NCBI RefSeq assembly: GCF_018143015.1
Contig: NC_054746.1
Span: 40,240,687 to 40,304,686 of the forward strand
Reading direction: 5' to 3'
Source: Lytechinus variegatus
Lineage: Eukaryota > Echinodermata > Echinoidea > Temnopleuroida > Toxopneustidae
Length of the DNA stretch: 64,000 nucleotides
The notes beneath the pieces are model-generated. The model saw only the letters and a list, made by a program, of their open reading frames with translations. It was not told the origin of the DNA and did not search any database. Shown piece by piece: positions 23,001-34,269 of this stretch. Within the stretch, counting starts at the first letter, position 1; each line of letters opens with the position of its first letter. The translations under genes were made by a program, and so were the position numbers.

Positions 23001-25106
23001 AGTTTTACTAGTAATTCATGCTTAGGGAATGCAGGAGGTTGTGTAGTCCATTTAGATTTCTTGTTGAATGATATAAACCAATTGGCACTTGACATAAGTT
23101 TGGGGAAATACATGTCTGTGAAATGATCCTAAGTTTTACTTATTAGCTAACTTATATTTTCATTGATAAATACAACCCTGTTATAATCACTGAATTTGCA
23201 GGATAAAAGAAGAAAGGAGATTGAGAAGAAGCTAGAAGAGAAAGCTGTAGAAGAGAAGAAAGCTGTGGCAGAAGAGAGAAAACTATTAATGAAAGAGCGG
23301 AAAGATAAACAGGCAGAGCTCAATCGTTTAGAACAGTTGGTTGAACTAACTCAAGAGGTAGGTATTAATGTTACCGTGGTAAAGTCTCTTTTCTTGTTGA
23401 CACTCAGTTGTCTAGAATGATGATAGTTTTCAAGGGACTTTTCCACTGCTTATCTGATAAATGATGGTTTGATTTTGTTTCTCCTAAGATTTGTCAATTT
23501 TTCCCAGTATAATTGCCTTGGTATCAACTGAAATGAAAGTTAAACAAAATAGGGAAAGAAAGTATCAAATAAGGTGAAATGTCTGAAAGTTATAGAAAAG
23601 TAATGGCAACCCTTTAGAATTCTTGCTAATCCTCTCAGAAATCAATCATTAGTTAATATATTTAGATCATGATGGTAGGGTATCATAAGCCAAGTGTATG
23701 TTTTATTTTGAATTGGTGCAAAACTGTAGAAGTTCTTCTTTAGTTATCCTTAATTTGATTTCAAGAAAAAACATTTATGAAAGACGTAAGCAGAATTATT
23801 GTATCATTTGAGAAATATTTTGTCCACAGCACAAGGATTGGGACGTTCACTCTGGCCTTTTGAGTAACTTCATCCGCACAAGGGCAAAACCCTATATCTT
23901 CTACAAACCTGCCAAATGGACTCTGGGTACAGAGAAACTTTTCAAAGAATCTAAGCAGATATTAAGTGGTGAGTCAATGATGTGGTGCATCGTGTGCATC
24001 ATTTTACTTACTGTGTTGTATGCCATTTTTTATATTGATAAAGAGTGTTTTGAATTTGTTGTTTGAGTATATTTTCTCACCAACAGAATATTTCTGTGAC
24101 AACATTTTAGCTGCATGAAGATTTGTACTAACTAGTTTGATGTAGCTGATAATTTGATATACTGATATTGTTGCCCAGAAATTGAATATAGCATTTAATT
24201 TCTCCGATGAAGTGTTGCTATTTCCCATGGGATTATATTTTGCCTGAAGCACTAACAAAATGCTCTCCCTAGTGGAAAGTATAGCTGCGGAGGGGATTTG
24301 AAATGTTGTTTATTAAACAGATAGACATTTTGAATCTTTATAACCCATGTACTAATTAGTATTTACTTATTTTTCTCGTAGCTGCTGTTGAGAAGCGTAA
24401 AGATGAGCTTGCAAAAGAGATTGCTGAGTTAGAAGGGAAACCCAAGAAAGAAGAGAAGAAGGAAGAAGATGGAGAATCTAAGGACCGGAGAAGGAGCGGA
24501 GAGGACAGAAGGAAGAGTGGCGAGGAGAGAAGACGGAGCGGGGAAGAGAGAAGACGTCGTCATAGTAACCGTGATGAGGTAAAGGGTAAGATGGATGATA
24601 GGGATAAATCACATAGGGGAGATAGTGAGAAGCATGGAAGTGATGAGAAACGAAGAGACAGGAAGAGGACAAAGCATGAAGATGAAAAAGAAGCTAAGGT
24701 CTCCAAACCTAAAGACACTCATGAAGAAAATCTTCAGTCTTCCAAAGACACAGAAGATAAACCTATGAAAGAGACAACTGCCGAAACGGACCTTGATCAC
24801 CCTGAAAAAGAAGAAGAAAAGGAAGATGGTGAAGGTAATGATGGTAAGATGGAAGGTAAGTATGAAGAAGAGATGAAGGTGGAGGATGTTGGGGATGTCA
24901 TGAAAGAAAATGGTCAGGATAAAGAAAGTAAAGAGGGAAAGGAGGAAGGATTGCAAGGGCTTGCTGATGAAGAATGGGGTAATGTAGGATGGGGTGATGA
25001 TGATGATGCTGTAGAGAAACCAGCAGTAACTGATAGTATGGCAGGTCAAGTAGACGAGGGTCAGAATGATCAAGAACAGTTGGACTATATTTATGATGAC
25101 CTGTGA
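10947..25106 (+). CDS. PNN: Pinin, spliceosome/exon-junction accessory factor, 9 exons, 566 aa
   Basis: Pinin is a nuclear-speckle protein joined to the exon junction complex (ASAP/PSAP, with RNPS1 and SAP18) that influences alternative splicing; in vertebrates a pool was also described at desmosomes. Nine exons (10947-11068, 18399-18638, 18815-18883, 20412-20481, 22151-22254, 22667-22742, 23202-23357, 23830-23968, 24382-25106) join in frame to 1701 nt. Residues 1-41 match the human N terminus (LEKAKE.L..V..NIRKLTG). A Pinin/SDK N-terminal segment follows with APPAKRP and QSSVV. The memA domain (about 200-325) has FG.L.GTLQKF, a Lys/Glu coiled coil, and FIRTRAKPYIFY. The tail is acidic and Lys-rich and ends DYIYDDL. 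Human pinin is 717 aa with a Ser/Arg tail; that tail is absent here. ATG context ACCAAGATGG is strong. AATAAA at 26360-26365 is one possible 3' end. Confidence 0.95.
11477..11706 (-). mobile_element. Fragment of a GTATTACC-ended repeat, copy 1
   Basis: Reverse-complement match to the start of the element at 46821-47302 (GGATCGTATTACCGAACAC end, TTCCAATCGGACCCCTCTTC core). The match stops near 11477, so the copy is truncated or split. It lies in PNN intron 1. Confidence 0.8.
11707..13600. other. PNN intron 1, unassigned stretch
   Basis: No exon recognised. Several short frames exist but lack family resemblance or splice context. Odd CG-rich patches at 12010-12320 and 13250-13340 look repeat-derived. 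Confidence 0.3.
13605..15000. mobile_element. Composite foldback element with subrepeat arms
   Basis: Left-arm blocks of the type TTTTGATCTCCGACA with AGCGG and GGAAG (13790-14050) recur inverted at 14762-14842. Outer GATCCGAT/CCGATTTT blocks (13625-13712) recur inverted at 14920-14990. A 110-bp tandem array fills the middle. The build recalls foldback (TU-like) elements with short repeats in the arms; the family is not proven. Confidence 0.65.
14100..14715 (+). repeat. Tandem array, 110-bp unit, about 6 copies
   Basis: The block GATGTTGTAGAGAAGG recurs with its last base at 14160, 14270, 14380, 14490, 14600 and 14710, exactly 110 bp apart. Units carry GGTCATGCGACCT and TGATAATAATGCGTC. Later copies diverge slightly. 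Confidence 0.95.
15062..16148 (+). repeat. 1.09-kb GTCTCACCTGC-ended repeat, copy 1
   Basis: Begins GTCTCACCTGCGAAGC and ends GCAGGTGAGAC, an 11-bp inverted pair. The inside is about five diverged 150-190-bp subunits, each with ATCACTGAACATCCTG, a GTCACATGACC block and AGGTCAAAGGTCA. Homology to copy 2 (40740-41820) runs about 20 bp past the GAGAC end (GGCCAGAGGCATTCCACTTG). Confidence 0.88.
16344..16637 (+). repeat. 146-bp tandem duplication
   Basis: The stretch from GGGGGGAGGGGGGAGAG to GATCCGGTTGTCCTTATT occurs at 16344 and again from 16490, nearly identical, so the duplication is recent. Confidence 0.92.
16844..17436 (+). repeat. GTCTCGCCC-ended relative of the 1.09-kb repeat
   Basis: Starts GTCTCGCCCGCC and ends GTGGGCGAGAC. 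It contains three subunits about 158 bp apart, each with GCATGTTATGCT-like and AGGTCAAAGGTCA-like blocks. A matching end fragment is at 60497-60673. Confidence 0.8.
17950..18085 (+). repeat. Fragment of the GTCTCACCTGC repeat family
   Basis: Matches the subunit with AACTTAGAAAGTATATGGAC and TTACTGAACATCCTGC. It has no ends and lies in PNN intron 1, 300 bp before exon 2. Confidence 0.75.
18399..18638 (+). CDS. PNN: PNN exon 2, Arg/Ser/Asp-Gln repeat exon
   Basis: 240 nt after TTAACAG|. Encodes residues 41-121, dominated by repeats of the type SGDQRR (GEQRRIS, GDQRRHVS, GDQRRLS, ADQRGIS, GDQRRVS). The exon length is a multiple of three with the same phase on both sides, so skipping would keep the frame. 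Confidence 0.9.
18815..18883 (+). CDS. PNN: PNN exon 3
   Basis: 69 nt, phase-neutral like exon 2. Encodes LSLMERLGAPPAKRPNLGSP, matching the GGGPPAKQ region of human pinin. Confidence 0.9.
19179..19975. mobile_element. 797-bp element with TAGGGACAGTG ends
   Basis: Ends TAGGGACAGTGATTTTCCG and CGGAAAATCACTGTCCCTA are perfect inverses, flanked by CTAAAC on both sides (6-bp duplication). TTTTCCGTTTC motifs repeat near both ends. It sits in PNN intron 3. The 179-residue frame inside has no recognisable domain. Confidence 0.85.
20412..20481 (+). CDS. PNN: PNN exon 4
   Basis: 70 nt after a poly-T acceptor. Encodes LGGRVGPRNRAPSDDEDEDM then DYK, equivalent to the human SRLGGERR...SDPEDDD segment, and ends in phase 0. 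Confidence 0.9.
20582..21201. mobile_element. TTAACCCTA-ended repeat, copy A
   Basis: Ends TTAACCCTACCTAG and CTAGATAGGGTTAA. Interior blocks (CCCGGGTACACGGTTCC, TTATGCATAAATTAGCATAA) are shared with the copies at 30338-31070, 39000-39248 and 59089-59801. Confidence 0.85.
21441..22036. mobile_element. TTAA-flanked MITE 1 (AGGACAAGTCCACC ends)
   Basis: Flanked by TTAA on both sides. Inverted ends AGGACAAGTCCACC and GGTGGACTTGACCT extend inward for more than 150 bp (TTATGACATTTTAAAGTTTC and its inverse). Lies in PNN intron 4. Confidence 0.88.
22151..22254 (+). CDS. PNN: PNN exon 5
   Basis: 104 nt after TTGACAG|. Encodes PLVQSSVVTTLTTVTPKTRQ and on to KKSVD, matching human PALQSSVVAT. Confidence 0.92.
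22667..22742 (+). CDS. PNN: PNN exon 6, start of memA domain
   Basis: 76 nt after TTTTTAG|. Encodes NKRMFGHLLGTLQKFRDES, nearly the same as human NRRIFGLLMGTLQKF. Confidence 0.93.
23202..23357 (+). CDS. PNN: PNN exon 7, coiled coil
   Basis: 156 nt, phase 0 at both ends. Encodes DKRRKEIEKKLEEKAVEEKK to ELTQE, a Lys/Glu coiled coil aligned with human RQKRRQEIEQKLE. Confidence 0.93.
23830..23968 (+). CDS. PNN: PNN exon 8, end of memA domain
   Basis: 139 nt after CCACAG|. Encodes HKDWDVHSGLLSNFIRTRAK then PYIFYKPAKWT, matching human EHNAKIIKYIRTKTKPHLFY. Confidence 0.93.
24382..25106 (+). CDS. PNN: PNN exon 9, acidic tail and stop
   Basis: 725 nt after CTCGTAG|. Encodes RRSGEDRRKSGEERRRSGEE repeats, then a Glu/Asp/Lys-rich tail with poly-Asp (GWGDDDDAV), ending IYDDL and TGA at 25104-25106. 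There is no vertebrate-type poly-Ser/RS tail. Confidence 0.92.
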
Positions 25107-28100
25107 AGGCTTGCTTTTGATATTATGTCCTCAAATATTGTCTTCAAAATACCTAGTAGCATTATTTCTTGATTTTAAGGATTTGTCTTTGAAGGGAATA
25201 GTTCATTGAGAAACCATTGGCTACCATTTGAATTGTAAGGTTCAGTAATAGATTCATGAATTTTATCCATCTTCCACAATTGGGATAAGGGTGGCTTGTG
25301 ATATGTAACCGGTCATTATGATGGTTTTTATTCAGGATTCAACTTTAAAACTTAAATTCAATAATGCAGGTTTTATTTAAAATGATTTATCTTAAGAATG
25401 ACCATCTTTCTTGACTTTCTATTTGGTGTCCTCCATTTTCATCTCTTTTTCCCTTCAAGTTAGATAACATTGCACTTGAATATCAGGATGCATTTAAGGG
25501 AAATGCCAACTCCATTCATACAGCCAGTAGTTAGAAAGCGGTGGAGGGTAAATATTTGATATGAAGAAAGGAGAGAGCGAGAGAGATGGTGGGGGAGGGA
25601 GAAAGGGAGATTATTGGGGGTAGACAGAAGGGGTGATTATTGGGGGTAGACAGAAATGAAAGGGAAGGAGGGAACCACTTGAGGGAACTACCTTTTAGAT
25701 GTGTCAGCTGAATAATCTTTTAGTGTGAATTTGTAAAATTCAAGAAAGCAAGGGATTCGCATTTCATCATTTCATATAACTCAAGCTAGTGTGTAATACT
25801 AGGTTGTCTTTTTTTTTAATGGGGGGGGGGGTGGTCGATAACATAAAAAAAATAGATTCAAATTTATATACAATTGTTTTCAAGAAAAGTTTGAATCAAT
25901 GAATACCTCAGTCCTATTCACAATGACTTCACACTGCCATGCAGTGGGCCTTTGTAATTTTTTATTCACATACACTGTCAAAACATTATTTAGATGGTCG
26001 TCAAAATAGTCTAGCTTTTGTGATTCTTTAGTCGAATGGGCAAAAATGTATGTTCATTCTACAAACACCTATTAGGCAAGTGTGTAGTGCACTGTAGCTA
26101 GATGCATCTCTGCAACATACAGCCATTAATGCCCATTTTCTCATGAATTACTTTCGAATAATTTATATTCTATGAAGTACATCGCATGGTAATGCTATGG
26201 GCTTCTATTTTAATGCATTGTTTGGCCATGAGGGAAATATGACCAAACTCTGATGGGCTAGTGTGCTGTGCAGGATTCGATTATGGTGCAAGCATAAATC
26301 GTGCATCTTTAGTAGACCTCTCTTTTCCTCATTACCACCAAATTCATCAGGTTTTCATGAATAAACGAACAAGAAACTTGCTCCCAAAATGACCTTTTGA
26401 AGAAAGCAACCATACTGGTGTTTCTGGGATTAAAATTCAGCCATAATCTGATTATTTTAAAACTTACAAACATTCCTGATAATATGAAGATATAGAAAGC
26501 AGCAGGTAAGAGAGACAGAGAGAGAGAATTTATGAGAGTGGAGTGGGAAAGAAAGCCTGTGCATATTTTAGAATCAAATCAAGATTTGATTAGAAATATA
26601 ATGTTTAATGAAATGTTCAGCTTTTTTTTAATAGGTTGCAGGTGTGAAAAAAAAGAGAAATATATGAATTGTCTATTCCTGTGATTTTCCTAAATATATC
26701 CAAACTTGTATTTCAAGAAATTTTCCAGTAAATCACAAGGCATAATTAAATGGGTTGAGAAAGGCACTGTGAAAAATATCAGATAACTCTTCCTATATTC
26801 TCTAGTTCTTGTTATATGTACTGTACTTCTTGTATACTCTGACAACTTGTGGATGTGTATTGTGTGTATACTGCTTGAGTGGTAAGAAATTGACATTTTG
26901 CACAAGTCATGTATGGATTAATATTATTTGATTCAATTTGCACTGTTCAATATTTTATGATCAGTGTAAGATAAGTTGGGCATATCGTGGCAGTAATTTT
27001 AGAGTGTATTTGAAAGCAAAAAGCCATATATTTTGGACATTTGAATCGGTCTATTAATGCCATACAAAATGAATAGAAAAAAGTCATTAAAAACAAATGG
27101 CTGTCATGGACAGCTTCCAGCACACCAATTTTTTAAAATAGTAGACAATTTTGATGGCCACTAAAGACTGGATTTTACTATACACCAGTGGCCACTAATA
27201 TAGGGTTTACTACATTAAGCCCATGATTAGCATTATAAATCCCCAAATGTGTCTCCATTTCAATTCATTACTAGACTGTATGAATGTGTATGCCCCGGAG
27301 ATAAGAAATAAAACTGCATTTGACAAGATGAATTTTGCATTTTTACATGAAAATCTATTTCATTCTGGTGCCCAAGGCGATCTAATAATATATCTGCGTG
27401 TTTTCTGTCTGTGATGAATAATTTTTTATTTCTTAGCATTGGAAAGGAGGAGAATATCAGAATATACTCTCCATCCATCCATAAGATAAGTGTTCAGGGC
27501 ATTTTAGGAGAAAAATTGAATTATTGTTATTATTATTGAGAAAGGGCAGAAGTATCTTGGACTAAAATATTTGATATTATCACAGAGAAATTGGCTTTTG
27601 GATGAAACTTTATCTGCTCTATACTTCTGCAAGATTGGCTTGTAAGACAATACTCAATTATAATTCACTTAATTGACCCTTTACTTTTTTTATAATTACC
27701 AATGCAGTCCCATATGAGAAGTTAAATTCTACTTAGTGTTTTCAGTTTGAAATTTACTCAATTATAATTCATGTTATCACCTACCAGACATCTGAGCTGA
27801 TAATTTACAAAACCGTATTGCCCTAGATTCTCTGAATATAGAGAAGGGTTTGGTATATTGTTTGTATTTTGCTTGGTCTTTATGCGCGTATTGACTTTCC
27901 ATGCAGAGATGACGCAAAAAATACCTTTGTATTTTCCCTGGTCTCACATCCGGGCATTTGAGGATGCGTATAAAGAGATACACTTCATAATGATTTACGC
28001 AGCAAAAATATGCATCACAAAAGCACTGAATCCGGGCGCTGGATGTGCGTCCTTTGTGACGCGATCTTATAATTACAATTTTGACATAATATTAAAGTGC

Positions 28101-30337
28101 AGAGCCTGGCCCCTGGTATATAACATGACAAAGTAGAACCATATTCTTAAAAGAAATATATCAATTTTCATGATTTTTGCTTTAGATGTCTGATTTGGAT
28201 CATAATTATTGACTGGCTCTTTTTTGGGAACATATTGCCCTTAAAAGAACCATATTGCCCTCGTCTATACCTCAAGCCAGTTTGATTCTTTTGTGGGCAA
28301 TATATTTGATGTTCCCCTCAAATTCAGTCAATATTATATCATTATTGACCCTTTACGAAAGCTTGAATTACTTTTCTTGTAATTACCAATATAATCCTAT
28401 ATAAGAAGTTAAATCCTACCAAGTGTTTTCAGTTTGAAATTTATTTTTGTTTCCCAATTTCTACATATTTAGTTCATTTAATTGGAAGGGGAAAAAATTG
28501 TGTATATTTTGAAATTTCTTTGTTTTATTTCAGATCCCTTTCTTCCCATAACAATGTAATGAATTCGTTTTAGAATCTTTGAATTTTCCCACCTTTTTGG
28601 GGGGAGGGGGATTGATCTTGAAATTTTTGACATATATATTAGCAATATTTTAGGGAGATTTCCTTGTTTCTTGGAATTTGGGATTTCTCAAAATTATAAT
28701 TTTGTTTTTACTTTAAAAAAAATCCTCGTTATATCAATAGCATTAGTAGTTTTGTTCATATAACCCTTGATTCGATGTCTTGTTTTTAAGCTTACTTAAC
28801 ATATTTTTTTGTAAGGACTCACCAAAAGTTTCAATTAGAGCATTTGTAAATTTTTCCTTTTTTTGAAGAAGAAACCTTAATTTTGAAATGTCCAAATACA
28901 AGGGGACAGTGTGTAAAGCCCAAACATTATTGTGCAGAGAATACTGTTTTTCCATTCTGCCTGGCAAGTGTCTTGAGTGGTGATTTTCTGAAACTTATTG
29001 ATCAAATTTAGTCTTAAAATTTTGTTAAATCCTTACTTTGACGAGGAGTGGATTCTGTTGTATACAGGCATCGTAAATTAATGGTAGATAATTTTACTTC
29101 ATGAAAATTAATTTGTGCTATATTTCTTGTATCTAGTATTATTGCTATTGGTAGAGTATATATACCTGCATACGTTGCCAATTGTTTGATGATAGTTATG
29201 CAACATCTTTTGCTAATGCCTTATTTTCACTGTCCTGTGATCCATTACGAATGCCACAATTGGCCTTTTGTAACTGATCATGAATATTTTTGGATCATTC
29301 AGATCACTAGGACTGATGTGATCTGATACAATCACTACGATTACTCCATGAGTAAGACCACTGTTTTAATTGTGGCGCCAATTTGACAGTGAGAAGTAGG
29401 TATTAAGCAGAAGCTGCTATCACTTATCTTTTCTAAACAATGTTGGTGGGTTAATTATAATAGCAATTATGTTTAGTGATAGAATTCAGCTAGGTTCAGG
29501 GGCATTGCTAGATCTTCTCAAAATTAGATCATAATCAATGAATCTGTGTTTAAAAGTGTCAACTCTTAGATTGCCTGACCTGCCACTCACAAGTCACATT
29601 TTCTAGCAACGCTCCTACTCAGAAGTAATATTGTGCTTGTACAGTGTATATTGATATGTATAATAAATTACTACCTTTTATTTCAGTTGATTTAAAAAAA
29701 TTGTCATTGTGAATCTATTAAATAAGTTGTAAATTCTTTCAGAAATAAAAGGCATTGTAAGTTTGATAGCGGAGGGGGGGGTAGTATGCCAAAAGAAGGG
29801 GGTTAGAACGAGCATGTCCTAAGAGAAGTAAAGGGGAATGTTAAAAAGCAATGAAAGGTTAGAGCTTTTAAAGCCTTAAGGTCAAGAAATATATGTATAT
29901 ATATAGAGGAAGAGAAAGGGTTCCAAAAAAATCGAGGTATATAAAGGGGGTAGTTGGAGGACATGTCAAAAGAAAGAGGTGATGGGAAATGTGGGTGGAG
30001 AGAGAAAGAGCATGGAGGGGTCAGAGAGAGAAGAGTGGGAGGGGACAGTTGTCAGAGTCACAAGAGACTAGTGAGGATAAATGGCAAGGAGTGAAAACAG
30101 GATGAGGACAGAGATAGGGTTGCTTTTTATTAGGACAGAGATTTAAACACCTTATGGGATTGAGAAAGTAGAGAGAGTAAGAAGTCAAAGAACAGATAGA
30201 ATAAGAGGGAGAGGGGATAACAAATTAGTATCACTCTTTAAATTCCTATAATAAATAGCATAATGTTGAAAACTAATCTTTCTAAGAGATGAAAATATTG
30301 AATATTCATGGATACTATTATCTTTAACAGATGATAT
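25107..30337. other. PNN 3' flank, convergent intergenic region
   Basis: No coding exon recognised. AATAAA occurs at 26360-26365 and again further on (near 27306 and 29660). Purine-rich stretches lie at 25556-25680 and 29770-30230. Poly-G tracts occur near 25823, 28600 and 29773. Confidence 0.4.
27778..28345. repeat. Interspersed foldback repeat, copy 2
   Basis: Shares CAGACATCTGAGC, then TAGATGTCTGATTTGG about 400 bp on, ATTGACTGGC, CCCTCGTCTA and GGGCAATATA with 4618-5175, in the same order. Confidence 0.65.
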
Positions 30338-31070
30338 TTAACCCTAAAAAGACTGGGGGCTGATTCAGCCCCCCCTCGACATTTTTCGCGATTAATCCGC
30401 TGCGCAAAATTTTTTGACCGCGTCACTCGCTGACTTTTTACTTTCAAGTCTCGCGCAACTTTTGAGACCAAAATTGTGACCCCCGGGTACGCAGTTCCGA
30501 AATTACGTAACATTTCGTAAGTGCATGCAGACCCCAAATTACTCAAAAACGTGAATTTGTGTACAAATCCAATACAAATAGTGTTTTTAGCCAAAATTCA
30601 TAAATGTATCATTATTTTTCCTTTTCCTGCTTAAAATCAATTAATTTTATCTTTTTCATGGTCAAAATAAAGTCCCCAACAATTTCCATTGAAATAACAA
30701 TAGAAAACAAAAAGTCGAAAAACACAGAAATACATAAGAAATTTAGAAAACAATAAAACATAAGAAAATAAATGTGATGTTGAAATTTTTTTTAAATAAA
30801 TATGATCAGATGCAACAAAAATTAGCATTTCATGGGCATTATTTTATTAATTAGAGCAAACTTATGATTTTACGCATAAATTAGCATAATGAATGAGACA
30901 AGAGATGTTTTGCAAAATTTGATGTTATAATTTTGTAGATAATGCCATGGGTAATGCGTGTGCCAATTTTTGTCGCGATCGCGCGATCGACGGCCGAGAT
31001 CATAAGGGGGGGCTGAATCAGCCCCCCCCCAGTCTTAGGCGTCAAAATAGCCCAGTCTATTTAGGGTTAA
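30338..31070. mobile_element. TTAACCCTA-ended repeat, copy B
   Basis: Ends TTAACCCTA and TAGGGTTAA. Each end also holds its own palindrome, GGGGGCTGATTCAGCCCCC at the left and a longer G/C version at the right. Interior matches copy A. Confidence 0.88.
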
Positions 31071-32335
31071 GAGTCAAAGTGGTACTTTTTTCATTCTGAT
31101 AGATGACATAGTCTTGACTATCCTCACAGTGTAGGCCTACCTTTAAACCCTTTTTGTATTATCTGTGTCACCATGCAAACATTCAAATAAAGTAAAATCT
31201 CCAAAACTCAGAAACTCTCTCACCTTCCTCAAATGCTGCCACAAGACTTCATCTCATTAATAGCCTTCTCATGCCGTCATATCCTGTCTGGTTATAACAG
31301 TCCTTTTAAGGACCTTTAACTCAAGAAAAATATGTATGTCATAGAATACCCTCTCAGCCTTCATTTCTTGCCTTTGCATTCCCACTCAATCTCAAACATT
31401 TCCATTTCTCATAAACTTATCATCATTCCACTACAATGTCGTGAATGTGTCGGGACAATGCATGCATAATACAGGCAAGTCATGTCATAAAATGTCCCAC
31501 ACTGTCACGCATCAATGCGGACACAAAAATATGACCAGTGTCAACCGGGCATACTTCCCGAAGATACATTCTTTGACTTACATGTTAAGCTCTACTTGAA
31601 CCTTTTACCTGTTTAGATGAATCTGCATTTAACCTGTTGACATTAAAACAAAGAAGAGACCCATACAATTCCTTTCAATAATATAATTCATTTAATCAAA
31701 ATTGCAAGAGGTATTTCCATGCATATCATATTCATTGAGTACTGACATATTGAGTTATATTGATAAAAGGCTCACAGGCCGAGTTGTACACCATCCTAAT
31801 GAAATCGTACAATAACAAAGGTAAAGTTACCCAAAAGTTTTAAGCTTTCAAGCAATCAAATTTACTTCTCCATGATATATTTTTCTTATTCTTGCAGCTA
31901 TAACCATTTGGAGAAGATATGATTTTTCTTCTCTACTTGCATTAAAGCAGAAAAACATGGCCATTTCACTGTAGAGTCAATCTGCTTAAAGAAGCATAGA
32001 GGCTATATATATCTATATCATGACCTAAACATGTTAGAGCCTCATCTGTGCATATGAATAGCTTAAAAATGTTTTACATACCATACTTCTCATAACATAA
32101 TGTTATAAAAGATGATATAAAATGTTTTTTAAATACCAGTAAGGCAATAAATTTTCAAAATAAATAAGCAAACAACATCCAAACACATGAACTTGTTGCA
32201 ATTCAAATATTGCACAAAAAGCCAACAAGATTTAAACACTTAAAAAAAAAACTCACAGGATTGGCCTAGATCAATCTTTCAGCAATGCCTCCAATTATTG
32301 AGGGATGTATAATCTATAAGTGTTTGATACTGCAA

Positions 32336-32931
32336 AATCGTAAAAAAGTCTTCTAAATTGACATACTGAAGCTTTTTGACATGCGCTCATCAGAGTAAAA
32401 TCACATGAATGACTAAAACGCTAGAGCAAAACAATATATAATAGAACTGAACAACCCAACGTTCAGCAGATCGTATTAACCAACATGTGTCCACCTCTAT
32501 CCGAAACTGTCGAATTAGAGCGCATTCACAACCTCCGCGCGCATGCAGAAAAAGTACCACTAGTACTGCGACGGATGGTGGTAGTAGTTCGGCTATTGCT
32601 AACCACTTGCTGAGCAACCAAGCATGCGCTGAACAATACTGTTCATCTTGGTTTAAGGTTTACAGTCGAGCAAGGAGTTTCATTCATTTGCGCCAGGAGT
32701 TCGTAAGAACCCTTGCATTATTTAAGTTGCTTTGCTTCAATTTACGGCTGGTACTAAGCCTAACTTGTTTACCATGACATCCAATCATGGCTCGCTGTTT
32801 AGCGTCCATTGTCTAGTTTCAATTCTATTATATGTTTTGCTCTAGCGTTATAGTCATTCATGCGATTTGACTCTGATGAGTGCATATCAAAGGGGCTTCA
32901 GTATGTCCGTTTTAAAGGCTATTTTACGATT
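32336..32931. mobile_element. 596-bp foldback element with about 125-bp arms
   Basis: AATCGTAAAA through CATACTGAAGC, CTCATCAGAGT, ATGAATGACTA, CGCTAGAGCAAAAC and TATAATAGAA at the left all recur inverted and in order at the right, ending TTTTACGATT. The two short frames inside are not genes. Confidence 0.88.
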
Positions 32932-33931
32932 CTAAATCAGAAAGCAACTGCAATTTAAATCTAAAATATCAATAATCAGTTTAATATTTCTCAAAGAATA
33001 AATTACATACCCCAGTATATGTTCTGAGGTAAATTCAATATCTGTTTTAGGAGGCACTCTTTGGTGAATGGAAGAGAGAATTGATTTTGTAACAATTTAA
33101 TTCAATACTCAGTGCTTTTAAACTGAACCTTTCATGGTTTCAAAGAACAGTTTCATGAAAAATGAAGGCACTGATGTAACTATTGGCTCTAACAGTTTTT
33201 TTTCTGTAACACTGTTCATTGAATGTTACAATGGTAAAGTTTTTTTTTTTAAATGACAGTGCTGTCAAGTTGCATGAAATGATGGCCTATTTTCGTCCAT
33301 AGGAAAACAATTCAACATGAGCAGGGTCACTTGAAACATTTCCAGCAAGGCCATGAATGTTCAACCGTGAAACTTTGTCTGCTAAAGGAATTGTGAAAAT
33401 GTACTGTTTGTGGAGAAACAAACACTCACTTATCCTTTTGTCAGTGAAATTCCCAATTTATTTATCACATTCTTGATAAAGGAGGTATTGTCCATGATGA
33501 GTTCTTGCCACAGGACTATATGATTGATAACTTATTCCATAGAATAAAAAGAGCAAGTGCAGAGTTCACACTGCCCTGAGCACCTAGTAATTCTTGTGTG
33601 AGACAACAGATTATTGTGCGAGAAAAAACTTCCTTTAACCATGTCTGTCCTTGTGATGAGTTTTCTTTACCCCTAAATAACTCAATATGACCTATTTTTC
33701 ATACTTTATTCATCATCCCCCCCAAAAAACAAAAATGAGTTGGAGTGAGATTGCAAATTATTTCATAACTTAGTATGATTCACCTGCAACAATACTCAGT
33801 CACACACATTCAGAGGCTTTACTGCAAGCTCCATCATGATCCTGTCGCATTATAAGACATCCAAAGGCATTCTTTTTTAGCAGTGATAAAACCAGGTTAA
33901 CAGTATGCAGCACTTAAAAGCATTAAGCGCT

Positions 33932-34269
33932 TCATAAATTAGTGCCATCATTTAACAAGATGGCTTTGTCTGCTAAGCCAGCTGCCAATCCTTCCTCATG
34001 AAAGACATACTCTCCTTCTAAGGTGGGGTCGTACTCTATTAAATTCCTATTGCTTCTTGCTAGGATGTCATACTGCCAAGCTCCAAGAAGACGACTTTTA
34101 CCCTGTCTAGCAAACACAAAGACCAATGATGCTCTACTGATGAGATGTGGGAGGATGGCCATCATATCATCTGACCAAGGAGGAGGTGTGTAGGTGATAT
34201 TGGATGAGATGTTGTCACCATGACAACAAGGTGGAACATTTACATCTTCAGGTAGTACCAACACAAAGC
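33932..34269 (-). CDS. ACTMAP: ACTMAP exon 7 and stop
   Basis: 338 nt after ACCCAG|. Encodes GFVLVLPEDVNVPPCCHGDN, then ARQGKSRLLGAWQYDILARS, then AGLADKAILLNDGTNL and TAA. The human counterpart reads SKQGKSWHYQLWDYD ... AGLCGQALLL. Confidence 0.92.

Noticed and set aside
24609-25073. 154-residue minus-strand frame
   Set aside because: Antisense shadow of PNN exon 9, produced by its Glu/Lys-rich codons.
32390-32777. Frames of 75-96 residues
   Set aside because: Sit within the 596-bp foldback element and are not spliced to anything.
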